Positions 1 through 11,800 of a stretch of DNA of 64,000 nucleotides are shown here, in pieces. The stretch comes from Nymphaea colorata (taxonomy: Eukaryota; Streptophyta; Magnoliopsida; Nymphaeales; Nymphaeaceae). The stretch is taken from contig NC_045141.1 in NCBI RefSeq assembly GCF_008831285.2, forward strand, positions 21,510,848-21,574,847, written 5' to 3'. The notes below the pieces were generated by a model. The model searched no databases, was not told where the DNA came from, and saw only the letters and a program-made list of their open reading frames with translations. Numbering within the stretch: position 1 is the stretch's first letter; the number at the start of each line of letters is the position of its first letter. Position numbers and translations under genes: made by a program.

Positions 1-3000
1 TGTGTAGCTCAGTATTTGATGTTTACCAGAACACTTTATTGACCAACTAGAGAGCTGCAGAATGAGGCCAAAAAGGGTAGGTGTCATTGATGGGTATGGT
101 GGTGGCTTTAGCAGGAGAGGAGGGCTCACCATCTCCCATTCCATCAGAAGAAAAAAATAAAATCAATGGTGGTGGCCTTCCCTTGGACTCATTCATCTCT
201 GCTTCTGGTTGCATCATCCATTTGTCTTCTTCCAAAAGGATGTGACCCATCAAAGTTTTCAACTTTGTTTCAATGCAAATTATCTTGTGACATTGTCTAC
301 TGCCCTTTTCTGTTTTTGTCTTGGGCCCTTTTCTTCTTCTTCCTTCAGCTGATGTTAGATTGGATGTAAGTAGGAATATTATATCCTGAATCTTGACACA
401 AATGTCAACATTAAGAAGGTTTTTCCTTTTTTTGCCCATTGATATTATCAGTGATAAAAGGAGACAATAAATGTCTAGTTTCAAAGTATAGAGTCTTTTT
501 TTAGCTAGACAAATGCTAAGAACTTGTTTTTACTATAGTTTACATTTGTTTATGTTCTTAATTCAAAGTATAGAGTCTTTTTTTAGCTAGACAAATGCTA
601 AGAACTTGTTTTTCCTATAGTTTACATTTGTTTATGTTCTTAATCATCTCAGCGATTAAAACAATCTGAAATATGATCTTACGGACGAATGCCAAATTTT
701 TGGACGTTCCATGTATTTTCATTGGAAGGACATGCTTTAAACATTTACGGCCTATTCGACGATAGTTTCACTCCTTTTCTAGCCGGTGTGAATTGCTCTA
801 TGATTACATTTATTAAGGAGAAAAATTAAATTCGTTCAAAGAATGAAATTAAGTTTATGTGATCTTCATCTCCTTCCATGCTACAAAGAGACTTACGGGG
901 ACGAGTAAAAAAAATCCACACGGGCGAATCAGGGCTTCGCTTTTCTGGAATCTCGAATTCAAGTATTTGAAATCCCTTATATAGTATTTGCCATTTAGTC
1001 ATATCTGATGTTAGCTATATCAAATCATTTGATTTGGATCAAAACCCCTTTTAAATGAAATCTTCAAGTCCCCTGATTAACCAAGGTCATATATAAGAGA
1101 TGAAGTAATCCGATAATTAAGTTCAGCATGTTTACGTTCACTTGTGCATAGAGACATATGAAAGCTAACTGGAACATGTCAAGGGGGCTGGTGGTGCATA
1201 AAGCACCTCAGCCCATGCTTTCTGGATTTAAAAGGTGGCAGGTGCACCAAACACTCAACTTGGTCTCCAGTCATAAAGATCACTCACATTATAAAGCAAC
1301 TCTTAACCTTAAGATCAAAAGCAAAGGTATATATATATATATATAATGACTACTCTCTCATCTAAGCAAATAAATGGTTGAAAAAAAAACAAAAAAAAAA
1401 AGGTGTACACTATTATTAAATGATAAAAATATCAACTATTCACCAGAATATTAAATGATAAAAATGTTGATCACCTTTTTCTTTTTATTTTTTCTTAATC
1501 ATTCATTCTATTGAATTGAACAGCCCCGATCAAATGACAAGGTAATTCTAAAAAACCAAAGTCACTATAATATATATATATATATATAAGGATTTATGGT
1601 GCTTTTAACATTGATTTGTAGTGTATTTATGTCTAAATTTTTAATTTTTAACCATTTGACATAATCTAACATGTAACGAATTCCTTACGCTCAATGGATC
1701 GTTACTTTTGGTAACATAAAACTTTGGTGCAATGATGTGAGATTTGAAACTGCTATCAAAAAAACAAAACCAACCCATTGTACTGAACCCGATGGCTAAA
1801 AAAGGAACCATCCTTGCAATTTTACTCACTTACTTTGAAAATTGTGTGTACGAAAAGAAGGTATATGGGTCCACCGGCAAGTATAATTGGAGACTTCTTT
1901 TTTTTCGATCGGGAGAACTTTTTTTATTTTTTTTCTTCTTTTACCTTCACGAACCACAACTTTGGTCGAAAAGACACCATAGAAACTACGGGAAAGAACT
2001 TTGCAAATTACTTCGTGCAAGAATTAACTTTAACCCACTTTTCTTTTATAAAAATATATCCTACATGTTCGTGCCCGATCTCGTGTCTGCCACTTCCTAA
2101 ATAAATAAATTTCAAAATAATAAAAAGAAATGCTTGAAATATTCAAGAAACACTTAAAAAACTGAGATCATACGCTACTCTTCTATCGATCACGCCAAGA
2201 CGGTGGGACGAAATTCACATGAAGCCCGTCTGTTGAGGCCACAAACCATATATATATTCACAGAATATGCAACAAATTAATCTCACCCGTTAATCAATTG
2301 AGCCGTCCACTATTCCAAGAACTTTTCTAGAAAACATAATCATGTAACCAAACAAAAGCTGGACGTCCGAAAAGGTTGATGGCATCGGCCATGGCTGCGT
2401 GCAGTCTGATCAGGGAGGGAGGTCGAGCTCGAGCTCATCATCTTTTCGGATCCGAAATTGGAGCAACGTCTGGCTCTTCTACAGTTCTCGCTCTTTCGTC
2501 GGTTAGAGTAGATCTTGTCGTTAATTGAGTTGTCGGATTCGGATATAAATAGAAATCCAGAACTGTTCGGTTCCGACGAAACCACCGTTTGTTCTCGTGT
2601 ATACATGCATATAGAATATGGGAGAAAGTCTCTGGAGATAAGGACGTGCAACGCCAGACACGTACTCGAGGAAGAAAGCCCAGTCCCACCTTCTACATCC
2701 ATCCTTATCCCTTCCCTTGCAGACTTTACTTACATTGATGATGATGACGACGATGGTCGGGGGGAGAGAGAGTGAGAATGGACGTTATTACTGCGGGCGA
2801 CTGCACCACAGATTGTTGCAAAGCCATGGCTTCCTCCATCCCAACATCAAGAGAGAATTGGTAAAACCATGGACGATCCCTTCATATACGTGTCCTTTTG
2901 AAACCCCACCGTGAGACACCACCCCCTTGTTTGTCTCTTTTTCCACTATATTATGTGTCGTAGTTATCGCAATCGGCGATGCTTATGGCAAAGGGAAGCC

Positions 3001-3450
3001 ATGGTAGGAAAGAAAGCGGAGAAGCAATCATGGCCGCCGCTGAAATTTTGAAACATGAAGCAGGAAATTAAGTTGCAGCTGCTGTTATTTTGCGGTGATC
3101 GTAGAATCGTTTGAAATGGTGGGCAGGCTGGGAGGATATGCAGATGAATACAAAATGATACAAAGGTTAAGGTTGTGCTTATAAGTAAAGGAACGGATAA
3201 GGATGAATTCATCTGAGTACATGTAATGGTGTAAAAAGAAATTGAGAACTAAAAGCGGAAGCTGAAAATTAAAGCAGTCACATCCTGCACCGCTGCTGCT
3301 GTGAACCAACAAAACCATCTCAAGGTGAAGATCAGCTCACTGAATCCCAACTTGGTCTGTTTGATCTTTTAATTATTGGGTTTGTGTAGCAAGAATGTTG
3401 TTGAAGATCTGAAGATTTTGCAGAGCAACAGCTCCATCACTGAGAAAAGT
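1..3450. other. Intergenic flank, no gene assigned
   Basis: I see no exon chain or recognisable protein here. A minus-strand open frame at 484-47 (145 codons) ends in a Pro/Ser-rich tail; I do not recognise it, and no upstream exon with a matching phase is apparent, so I leave it uncalled. The stretch holds an 82-bp tandem duplication (listed separately), (TA)n tracts near 1328-1345 and 1568-1588, and a patch of slightly higher GC around 2380-2900 with GAT/GAC repeats near 2736-2757. The open frames in that patch on both strands lack family motifs. Confidence 0.5.
480..643. repeat. 82-bp direct tandem duplication
   Basis: Two head-to-tail copies, 480-561 and 562-643, differ by a single base (ACTATAG versus CCTATAG near the middle). 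Each begins TTCAAAGTATAGAGTC and ends TATGTTCTTAA. The near identity implies a recent duplication. I see no coding role. Confidence 0.9.
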
Positions 3451-4638
3451 CTGCTAAATGCTAACCACAGCTTGTCATAAAAAAAGAAGAGTTATCCCTT
3501 ATATATATATGGGGAGGAGTTCAACAAGTCTTCGGGCAGCCGTTGGGTTGAAGTTGTCATCTGAATTTCTCAACAAATTTTAGACTTCGTTTCTGTAGTT
3601 ATCACGCGTACATTAAACAGATTCCGGCGATTTGAGAATCGACTGCAATCAAATCAAATGGAACACATATATGCGTTGAGTTCATCCGCCAGAGAACGAG
3701 CCGGATTGTGTTCCTGACCTGCATGAAATTAGAGGATGACAATGATCGTGTCTCTGCGCCGTTTGCGTTCACGATGAGCCATGAGCCCACTCGCGTATTT
3801 TCATGTAAGGATCTTGTCCCTGCTGGAGCACCTTTTTACAGGACACAGAGAATCAGTCATGTTGAAAACCTTATAAAATTAGCAACAGATAGAATTTGAA
3901 ACTTTTAAGATTCGCAGGATCTCTTTCTACTTGGTGCTGCATATATTAGAGAGATGCAAGATCTCTCTCCCTCTCTTTTTGGGTATTGGCTGATTCGGTG
4001 GCTCAGCTAAAACTTTGGTGGGAGGACCAGAGATGTATAAATATTTTAGAATTAGGGAAAGACACTAACATGTACATGCATATGTTTATATAAAAGAGTT
4101 TTTGAAAAGTTAGGGGGGGCAGCAAGCCCCCTGTGGCTTATACGTAATCTGGCTTCGCATGCACTGGCCTATAGTAAAATAAAATGATACGTGTGAACTT
4201 TTAATATAAAAGCTTTTTCAAAGCAGAAAGTACGCCTGCCCTGTTCATTTCCGTTGTCATATTAGTTGAAAAAGGACGGCTAAACGCTGACCACAGCTTG
4301 CCGTATTTTTTCTGGTTCAGATCATTGCATGTTTTGTCATTTAATTTCAATATTTGTTCTTTGAAGCGCAAGTAATGGCCCATTTTTTTGGGAGGGGTGA
4401 TTTAAAATTTTATACAGGAATTTTTTCCAGGTCCATTAAACACTTGAATTTTTCCCTATACATATTTTCTGTGCCCATCAAATGCATTATGCAAGCTGAA
4501 TTTCGAATGGTAGAAAAAATTTCTCTTGAACCCTAGTCCTTGAACTTTTTCCTTGGCAAAAATATCCACAAGTTTTTTCCTGTGTGCATCAAACACCCAA
4601 AATTAATGTCATATAAGAAAAAAAGAGACAACTAAGTG

Positions 4639-4670
<32 letters not shown>

Positions 4671-5166
4671 ATGAGCCAGATTGTCTACCTGGAGCTGCCT
4701 GAAATTACGCCATGACGATTGTTGTCTCCATGTCTCTGTGTTGTACAACCACTTGCATTCCTTTTTTTGGTTGGTTCTCGTCCCTGTTAGACCTTTCACA
4801 GGGCACAGAATCATATTGAAAAGTATCAGCAATTATATATATATATATATATAAAATCACTTTTGAAACTTTTAAGATATGCAGGATCTCTTTGTACTTG
4901 AGCTGTAACATATACGAAGAGCTCTCTCTCTTTAGGTATGGGCTGATTCAGTGGCTCCGCTAAGATTACTTTGTGGGGAGGACCACAAACGTGTAAATTT
5001 TATAATTCTCGAAGAAGGGCAGTACTACTGATATGTACAAGTATAATATAATATGAAAGCTTTTGGAAAGTTGGTGCTAACATGCCCCCCATTGCATGTA
5101 TGTGGCTTCGCACTGGCTTTTACTAGAACGAAATAATATGTAAGAACTAACTTTCTAATCTAAAGA
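3451..5166. repeat. Diverged duplicated block, two units
   Basis: Unit 1 (about 3451-4205) and unit 2 (about 4278-5166) share a series of collinear segments. These are a start like GCTAAAYGCTRACCACAGCTTG, then an AGCCRGATTGT segment, a CAGGRCACAGA segment, GAAACTTTTAAGAT followed by GCAGGATCTCTTT, GGGAGGACCA, and a CTTCGCA segment near the end. Unit 2 carries extra DNA, including (TA)n tracts at about 4641-4671 and 4834-4852. The units are too diverged and too full of stops to read as genes. They could be remnants of a transposable element or an old segmental duplication. Confidence 0.6.
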
Positions 5167-6750
5167 AAAATCTTTTATAGCTGATACGATTTCATTCATA
5201 TAGTGTGTGTGTTTGTATGTGTGTGTGTGAGAGAGAGAGTGAGAGTGCGTGTTTGTCTTTCAATAAATTAATGTTTGCAAAGTTAATCATGGCAAGAACG
5301 AAATGTAATGATAACAGATTGGCACGATCTGATCGCATGTAGACACGTTTTTAAAAAAATGCATGTCAAAAAACAAAGGGAGTTCATCCGAATACTACAA
5401 AAGGGAGATCACTGACATCCAAACTGAAGCATAATGATAAGGACGACACCCTAGACTCTGTAACTTAAAAGAACAATAGCAACACTATGTTACTATCCCA
5501 AGCACCTGACCTAAAATTGATTTAGATTCCTTGGATACTTTAAAAAATGTTTCAAGAATCTATGTCACTTTTTGGGCAGATTCATGAGATAGTAACAATG
5601 TGTTACTTACTTATGCTAAAAAGACTCAAATGAACAAGGGGTTAGATAGGAGTTTGAGTTCTCCTATAGATAGTAAAATGAAATACTCTTTTTGTTTACC
5701 TAAAAATGAGTCTTTTAGCAGTGATACGAGTAACAAACTATTCTCTGTCTTTTCCCAAAGATTGAAGCAAATTTGCATAACTGTTTTATGAATTTGTCTC
5801 AATCTTTAAAGCAAATACAAACGACTTTTACTAAACCTTATTCATTAGTTGCAATGGCAAGCTTCTGCAGCTCACGAATGAAAATGTGCGGGTACATATA
5901 GCATGTTTTAATGGTGTAGCTGATGTAGTCTCAGCAGGAATATGGCAATACAATACATAAATGAAAATTTTGGTGTGAAGATGCAGGGAAGGGTGGACGA
6001 TGAGACGTTTGATAACTGATAATTGGATCATGGATTATTGGGTTATTTTAACTTGAATTTATGGGCATGATCATGACCCACTTAAGAAAAGAAGGGAAAC
6101 CGTTCTGAACCGCCTCTTCCCCCACTATAAAGCAATGGGAACAACCAGGAGGAGGATGGTAAATGACTCCACAGCTCCCTCTCTAGAAATCCCATCGCTT
6201 AAGCTATTGGCGACTAAATTGTGATTCGCCTTTTATGAGTACTTGTTACGATGATTGCATTAGCCGCTAAAAGGGGTCATTATAGCGAATAAATTAGCCT
6301 TAACCATTATTAACATTGACGACGGAAATTTCGGGTCATCCAAGATAATATAACAAGCGACAGATTTGTTAGTCACATAACATAATATTGGTGATGTTCT
6401 ACCCAGTAGCTAAAACCTTAATAACAGTCATGAACTGTGGCTTATTTATTAGATGACAGGATCTCATAAAAAAATAAATTAATTAATTAAGCAAATTCTA
6501 GAATAGATAAAGAGACCATTCATTCAGAAAAATGATAGATTTCATTATCATGGAAACTGTGCTTACACTTTACAATAACACAAATTTTACTTTGCTTCCT
6601 TTTGTCAATATGGAAATAGACATATACAATTTCGACACTATTGCAGCAAATGTTGTGTTGTCACATTTGCAAGTGCTGTGATCAGTTGCAATATATGCTC
6701 TGTCCTCTTGATCTCTCGAAGTGCACAAGCTGCTTCATCATCATCCTCAG
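5167..6750. other. Intergenic, nothing recognised
   Basis: A+T-rich spacer with a GT/GA-rich simple tract around 5200-5250. The longest open frames are about 60 codons and show no family motif or splice-linked continuation. I see no RNA gene. Confidence 0.5.
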
Positions 6751-7202
6751 TAGGGCTGCACATGAGCTGAGTCGAGCCCTAGCTTGGCCAGCTTGAGCTC
6801 GAGCTCAACTTGAACTCCTTATAACAAACTCAAACTCGACTCGACTACACAAAGTCGAGCTCGAACTCGACTCGTTTAACTCATTTAATAGTTTAGGCGT
6901 TAACTCGTGTAAGCATTAACTTGTTTAACTCTTGTAACTCGTGTAAGTGTTTAACTCATGTAACTTGTGAAAATTTGTTTTTACCCAAAAAGTTAAAAAA
7001 AAAAAAGTGAACCAGTTTTATCAATATTATATAGAATACTGGTTGGCGAGTCGAGTTGAGTTCCTGAAGCTCGAACTCAACTCATTTATCGTTTCAAGTA
7101 TCTTTTTAAACTCGAACTCGGCTCGTTTATAAATGAGTTGAGCACATGCCGAGTTTTTTTCGAGTCAAGCTCGAGTTGGCTCGCCTGACATACAGCAACC
7201 TA
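6751..7202. mobile_element. Probable hAT-like miniature element (copy A)
   Basis: The left end reads TAGGGCTGCACATGAGCT. The right end reads CAGCAACCTA, an imperfect inverted counterpart (CAGC..CCTA). The TAGGG-TG start is typical of hAT-type terminal repeats in plants. The interior is built of degenerate CTCGAGCTCGAACTCGACTCG-like units and encodes nothing. A second element at 36112 has the same left end. No clear 8-bp target duplication is visible (ATCCTCAG left, CGACACCC right), so the borders are approximate. Confidence 0.5.
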
Positions 7203-10200
7203 CGACACCCTGGGGGCATTTTGCTGCTCCATATACCGTTCAATCAACTCTCCTTGTCTCGTCTCAGCCAATTGATTACCTGCAGTTAGTAAAGAGAAGT
7301 GAATCTATAGAGAATTTATGCTGGGAATAACTTAAATATCTACATGTACAAAATAATCAAAATAGTCCATACTTACAAAAAAGAGAGAGGAATGTAGATA
7401 CTAAAAGTATATATGGCCCTAGCCATCCTTGAAGCTCTTAACTGAGCGGCATCCATACATGTCCATGTATTTACACCTGTATACAAAAACCTATAGGATC
7501 AAGTCAATCATCTTAAATGTGCCCACATAAAAGTTCGATTACTTTTGTGTGGCTCAAAAAGAATAAACTACATAAACAGATGGACACACTTACACTTCAA
7601 ATTCTTCTAACCAAAAACTTTTGGTTTAAAGCTCCACTCAAACTCTATCGGATCTTGAGCTCCATCCACCTGAACTCATGAGGGCAAGCTTCAGCATAGT
7701 TCAACCTCAAAGCAAGAAGCTAGACTTACAGAGCGTGCCGCCACAATATGCAAACATGGAAATTGTTGTGCAACCAAATCAGGAAGACATCCTGCAGAGC
7801 TAAGTCAAGTTGATTTTTCCCCCAAATCTATGCAACTTTATCAAGGCTTCTGTTCAGATGAGCACCTTCGAATAAGCTTCTAGCCCATGAAATGGAATGT
7901 TCAAAAACCAGAACCAATCAGCTAGACCACATGAATCTGTGAGTCTCTGTAAAATAAAAAAGCATGCTGTTGTTGTAATCACAGTTTTAAAACATGAACA
8001 AAGACTTCCAAATGCCACCAGTGGCATGAAAAGAATCGGAAACAAATCTGAAAGTGCATCGAGCCCAATTGTCGAAGCAAAAAAGGTAATAAATTTGTTT
8101 TGATACTGAAAATAAAAATGCAACCTAAAAAGGTTTAGAAAAAAATATTTTGATTTCTGAAGAATCTAAAACTCAATCTTAGCTGAGTTGAAGGCGGCCT
8201 GCTACCCACCCAGGCCTCGATGCAGTGCAGAACTCCGGAGGCATTTCGGGCAGTGGATAACCTTTCGTTCACCCACAAACACAAGAACTTTTATTAGCTT
8301 ATAAACTCAGTTTAGTCTTACAATTAATCAAGTGCTCCAAATTGAAAGACGTTTGAGTTCTTCTTGGGTTCATTGTTAACAACAGCGACCAAGAGAATCC
8401 AAGACTCGAGAATCTAGAACTCTTGAGGAAATGAAAATTGAGGCATCCATGGCCTTGGTTCTTCCGAACTTCCTCGACTTGAAGGATTCTTTGAGTTCAA
8501 ACCCTTCGCCAAGTGGATGGAGTTTTTGTTAGCAACGTGGTCATGCCATACTTTTGCTCACAGAAAGACGTGGTGATCCTGCCAATCACACTGTTAAAAC
8601 GGTCTGGCAATCCCAGTGCGGCGGTGCCATTGGTTTTCATCTAAGTTCGACTCTTCCTTGTTTATTTTGGTGAGATTCATTGAAAGTAACGGGATATTGA
8701 AAGATCTGGCTTTGCCCTGCAATAGCGGTGATCGACCAGATCATTTTAACAAAGTGATTTGTTTTTATGATCATATTATCTACCCACTTAATTAGAAGCC
8801 ATCATTGGAACAAAGTGATTCGGTTGATTATATTATCTAGTGCCCAATTTAATTAGAAGCGTGCCTAGAATTAATCTTGACGCTCGCCATCGTATGAGTT
8901 GAGTTGAGAAAGTTTTGGTAAATTTGGTGCACAAACGAAGAGACTCGCTCTTATACATGCCAATTTATGTGGGTGTCTATATAAATCGGTGGTCATAATG
9001 CTTAGAACTCAGATGTCGAAAATTCCTGAAAACTTCCTTGCAAGATTCTCTCATCCCGTAAAATGAACTACCCAAAATTAGATATTGTGTGGGTTTTCTA
9101 AGACCATTTGCAGACTCTGTTTGTTTTAATAAAAGATGGGCTGCCCAAGGGAAGGATGCACATCAAGAGATAAAGGAGCAGCCATACTGTAACGAAATCA
9201 ACTTCAAATAGGGATATAAGTACACAATTCGAATATGGTTTTCAGGATTTTGGCCTTTTTGGTTGTACAGAACACAGATTTTGTTCAGATCTGATCTTCC
9301 ATGTATCTTAAAATTAACATTGAATCTGAGCGCTTTGCAGCTCAGAAGCGAAAACACTCTGGACCAGTGAAAAGGAAGGGTGTTGGCATCTAAATAGGAT
9401 TATCCATCATATAAGACCGGACAAACATCCAGCTTTAGTGTTTTTGTGGGCAATCTTATTGAATATGTGATATGCATATTTTGCGTTGGGAAGGATGGGG
9501 CTCTATGTATATTAGAACAATCCTAACCAGGACCGGACAAACCCACATAGGTTCCAAATGAATTTCTACTGTAACTCTGGAAACGTGGAGCTTCACAGGA
9601 AATATAGACAGGTTCAATGCTTCTGCAAAAGTCACATGATTATATACTCCCCATGCTAAGATGGATCCTTCCTCAATGCCTAAAGGTGATTTCCTAAGGA
9701 AAGACATTCAAAACCCTATTACTCAATCTGCTTTTAGATCAGACCCAACTTTCCGTTGCTTGATTTGATTCTTTTGTTTGCTATTAGGATCCACAAAGAC
9801 ATGAGCAGTACTGCTTAGGCTGACTTTTTGTTTGAAATATTCACAAGAGTGAATCTTGCGGAGATCGCATTGCTTTGTGTTCTGGTAGGAATGGTGAGGT
9901 TGCTTGATATTTATTTTGTTTTAGTGTTCCAATCAAACATCATGTTTATATAATTCATCACAAGAAAAAAATAAATAAAATTTTTTGTATTCGAAAGTTT
10001 GACGTCTGCATCCTGCCGACTCACAAGATCCAAAACCTGATCCTACAGTTGTCATGGAATAGACTTGGCAGACAACTTTTTCCTGAAGTAGGGATTGCTC
10101 CTAAAAGAAATAGAGCAGCGTGTAGATTACACATCTTTTGTCTTCACTAGTTCATCCAAAGGAACTTGATTACATTCGTTCTTATGTTGAAGATTGATCG

Positions 10201-11800
10201 CCTAGTTGATGTGTATGATGAGAATGGTGATGATCGAAATATTTTCAGGATATAAGGTTGGACCTAAGCATAGAATGCCAACGGATATGGATCTGAACTT
10301 GATCGAACTGCAGAACTGAGCTAGCCAAAACCCGAGTGAATTCATCTACCACGTAAGTAAGCCAAGTTCAAAAAAAGAAGAACCTGAAGTCGTTCATTAA
10401 GGCAAGTTGAACTTAATCATCTCGATGGTCTAAGTATAATTAACAAGCTAAGTGAAAAGCTTTGTGAAATAGTTTTTAAGAAGAAGTCAGGCCCGTTTCT
10501 TGTTTGTTTCTATTCTGAGATCTGAAATCATCATTTTCTGAGACATATCATCCAAACAAAACAATGGATCTTCACATTGTGTAAAAATGTATATTTCAAA
10601 TCAACTTTTTCATGCCAAACCGCTGATCTGAGAGGGCGGAGGAGCCAGGGGTCAGACTTGCATCTATAGATCTCATATCACCAAGGAACTCAAATCCCCT
10701 GTTAACAAACATGCCAAGGTATTGGGGATTTCGGTTGTTGAGATAAGATCAGAAACATACAAATATTTGATACCAAATGCAAGCTTTTCCTCTCGTTGAA
10801 AGCCGTCCCTTTTATCCTCGTTTCGAAAAATCCGATTCTCTCAGCATTGTCATATTGTGAGGCATGATTTACAGACGTGTATATCACGGAGAAAACAAGA
10901 ATCTTACTAGTATTTCTAATATTGTCCAAGTGAGCAACCAAGCTTCAGTGAATTAACAAAAACAACACAAGTTTCGAAAATGATCGTTTTATAATCTGTT
11001 CTCTTATATACTTCAAGTGACTAAATACAAATATTCCAACATGAATATGTTTCTGAATAGTTTAGCATCCTTCTGTGAAACATTTCTAGCATTTGATGCA
11101 ATTAGTTTGCAACTCTAATCACAGTCAAGAGATAATACAAAAATAAGAAAAAATGCCTAGGTTCACTTTCACTCGGTTATCAGAATTTTTTTTTTCTTTT
11201 TATTCCTTGATTTTGCTTTAAAACCAACCTAAATATAGATAATTGACAAATCGATTCTTGTCTAATTTGGATATATTATTAGTTCCATTTTAACATTTGT
11301 ACTTCTTAAGTTCATCCTTTGTTTAATACCGAGGGCACTTGTCCGTTGCATAGAGTTTATGACGTAAAATTTGCTTGCACAGCCATTTCACTCAAGAAAT
11401 TTGATTGGAAAAAGTTAATTTTATTACCAACCAACTTGGTTGGTTAAAAAGATAAAAACAGCTACATGATTGGATGGACATGTCAACGGACAGCAAGACG
11501 ATGGATGAATTATGAAAGAAATCCGTCAGTCTTCCAGCACAGGAGGTCAACAGACTCGGTACCTTGATCTCCTCCTTTCTGCTACATTTCCTCAACGTCT
11601 AAATCTTCCAACTCCCCAGTCCCCACCTTCCTCTTTTGCATTGATTGCGTGTTCCATCCCATCTTTTCAATTAATACAAGAAGGGGTGGCTAATGATGGT
11701 TCTTTGCTAGCGTCTACCTGCAACACCCGTTCTGAGTTCTGACTTCTGAAACACACCCTCTCTTGTTCTGTCGGCAGACTCAGGATCGAGTGGAAAGGCA
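7203..11800. other. Intergenic up to the EndoU promoter
   Basis: No gene is called. Open frames reach 80-90 codons (for example minus 8123-7854 and minus 9707-9456), but none has a recognisable motif or phase-matched exon partners. The last 300 bases before 11801 should hold the promoter and 5' leader of the EndoU gene. They contain CT-rich stretches near 11566-11640, but I cannot place a TATA box with confidence. Confidence 0.45.

Noticed and set aside
47-484. 145-codon minus-strand open frame at the left edge
   Set aside because: No family motif, mostly simple composition, and no phase-matched upstream exon. A competing frame over the same stretch is equally plausible.
1744-2100. 118-codon plus-strand open frame
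   Set aside because: Its Phe/Lys-rich text comes from T- and A-rich DNA; overlapping frames on both strands are equally open.
9456-9707. 83-codon minus-strand frame as a possible gene
   Set aside because: No recognisable motif and no linked exons; left as unassigned spacer.
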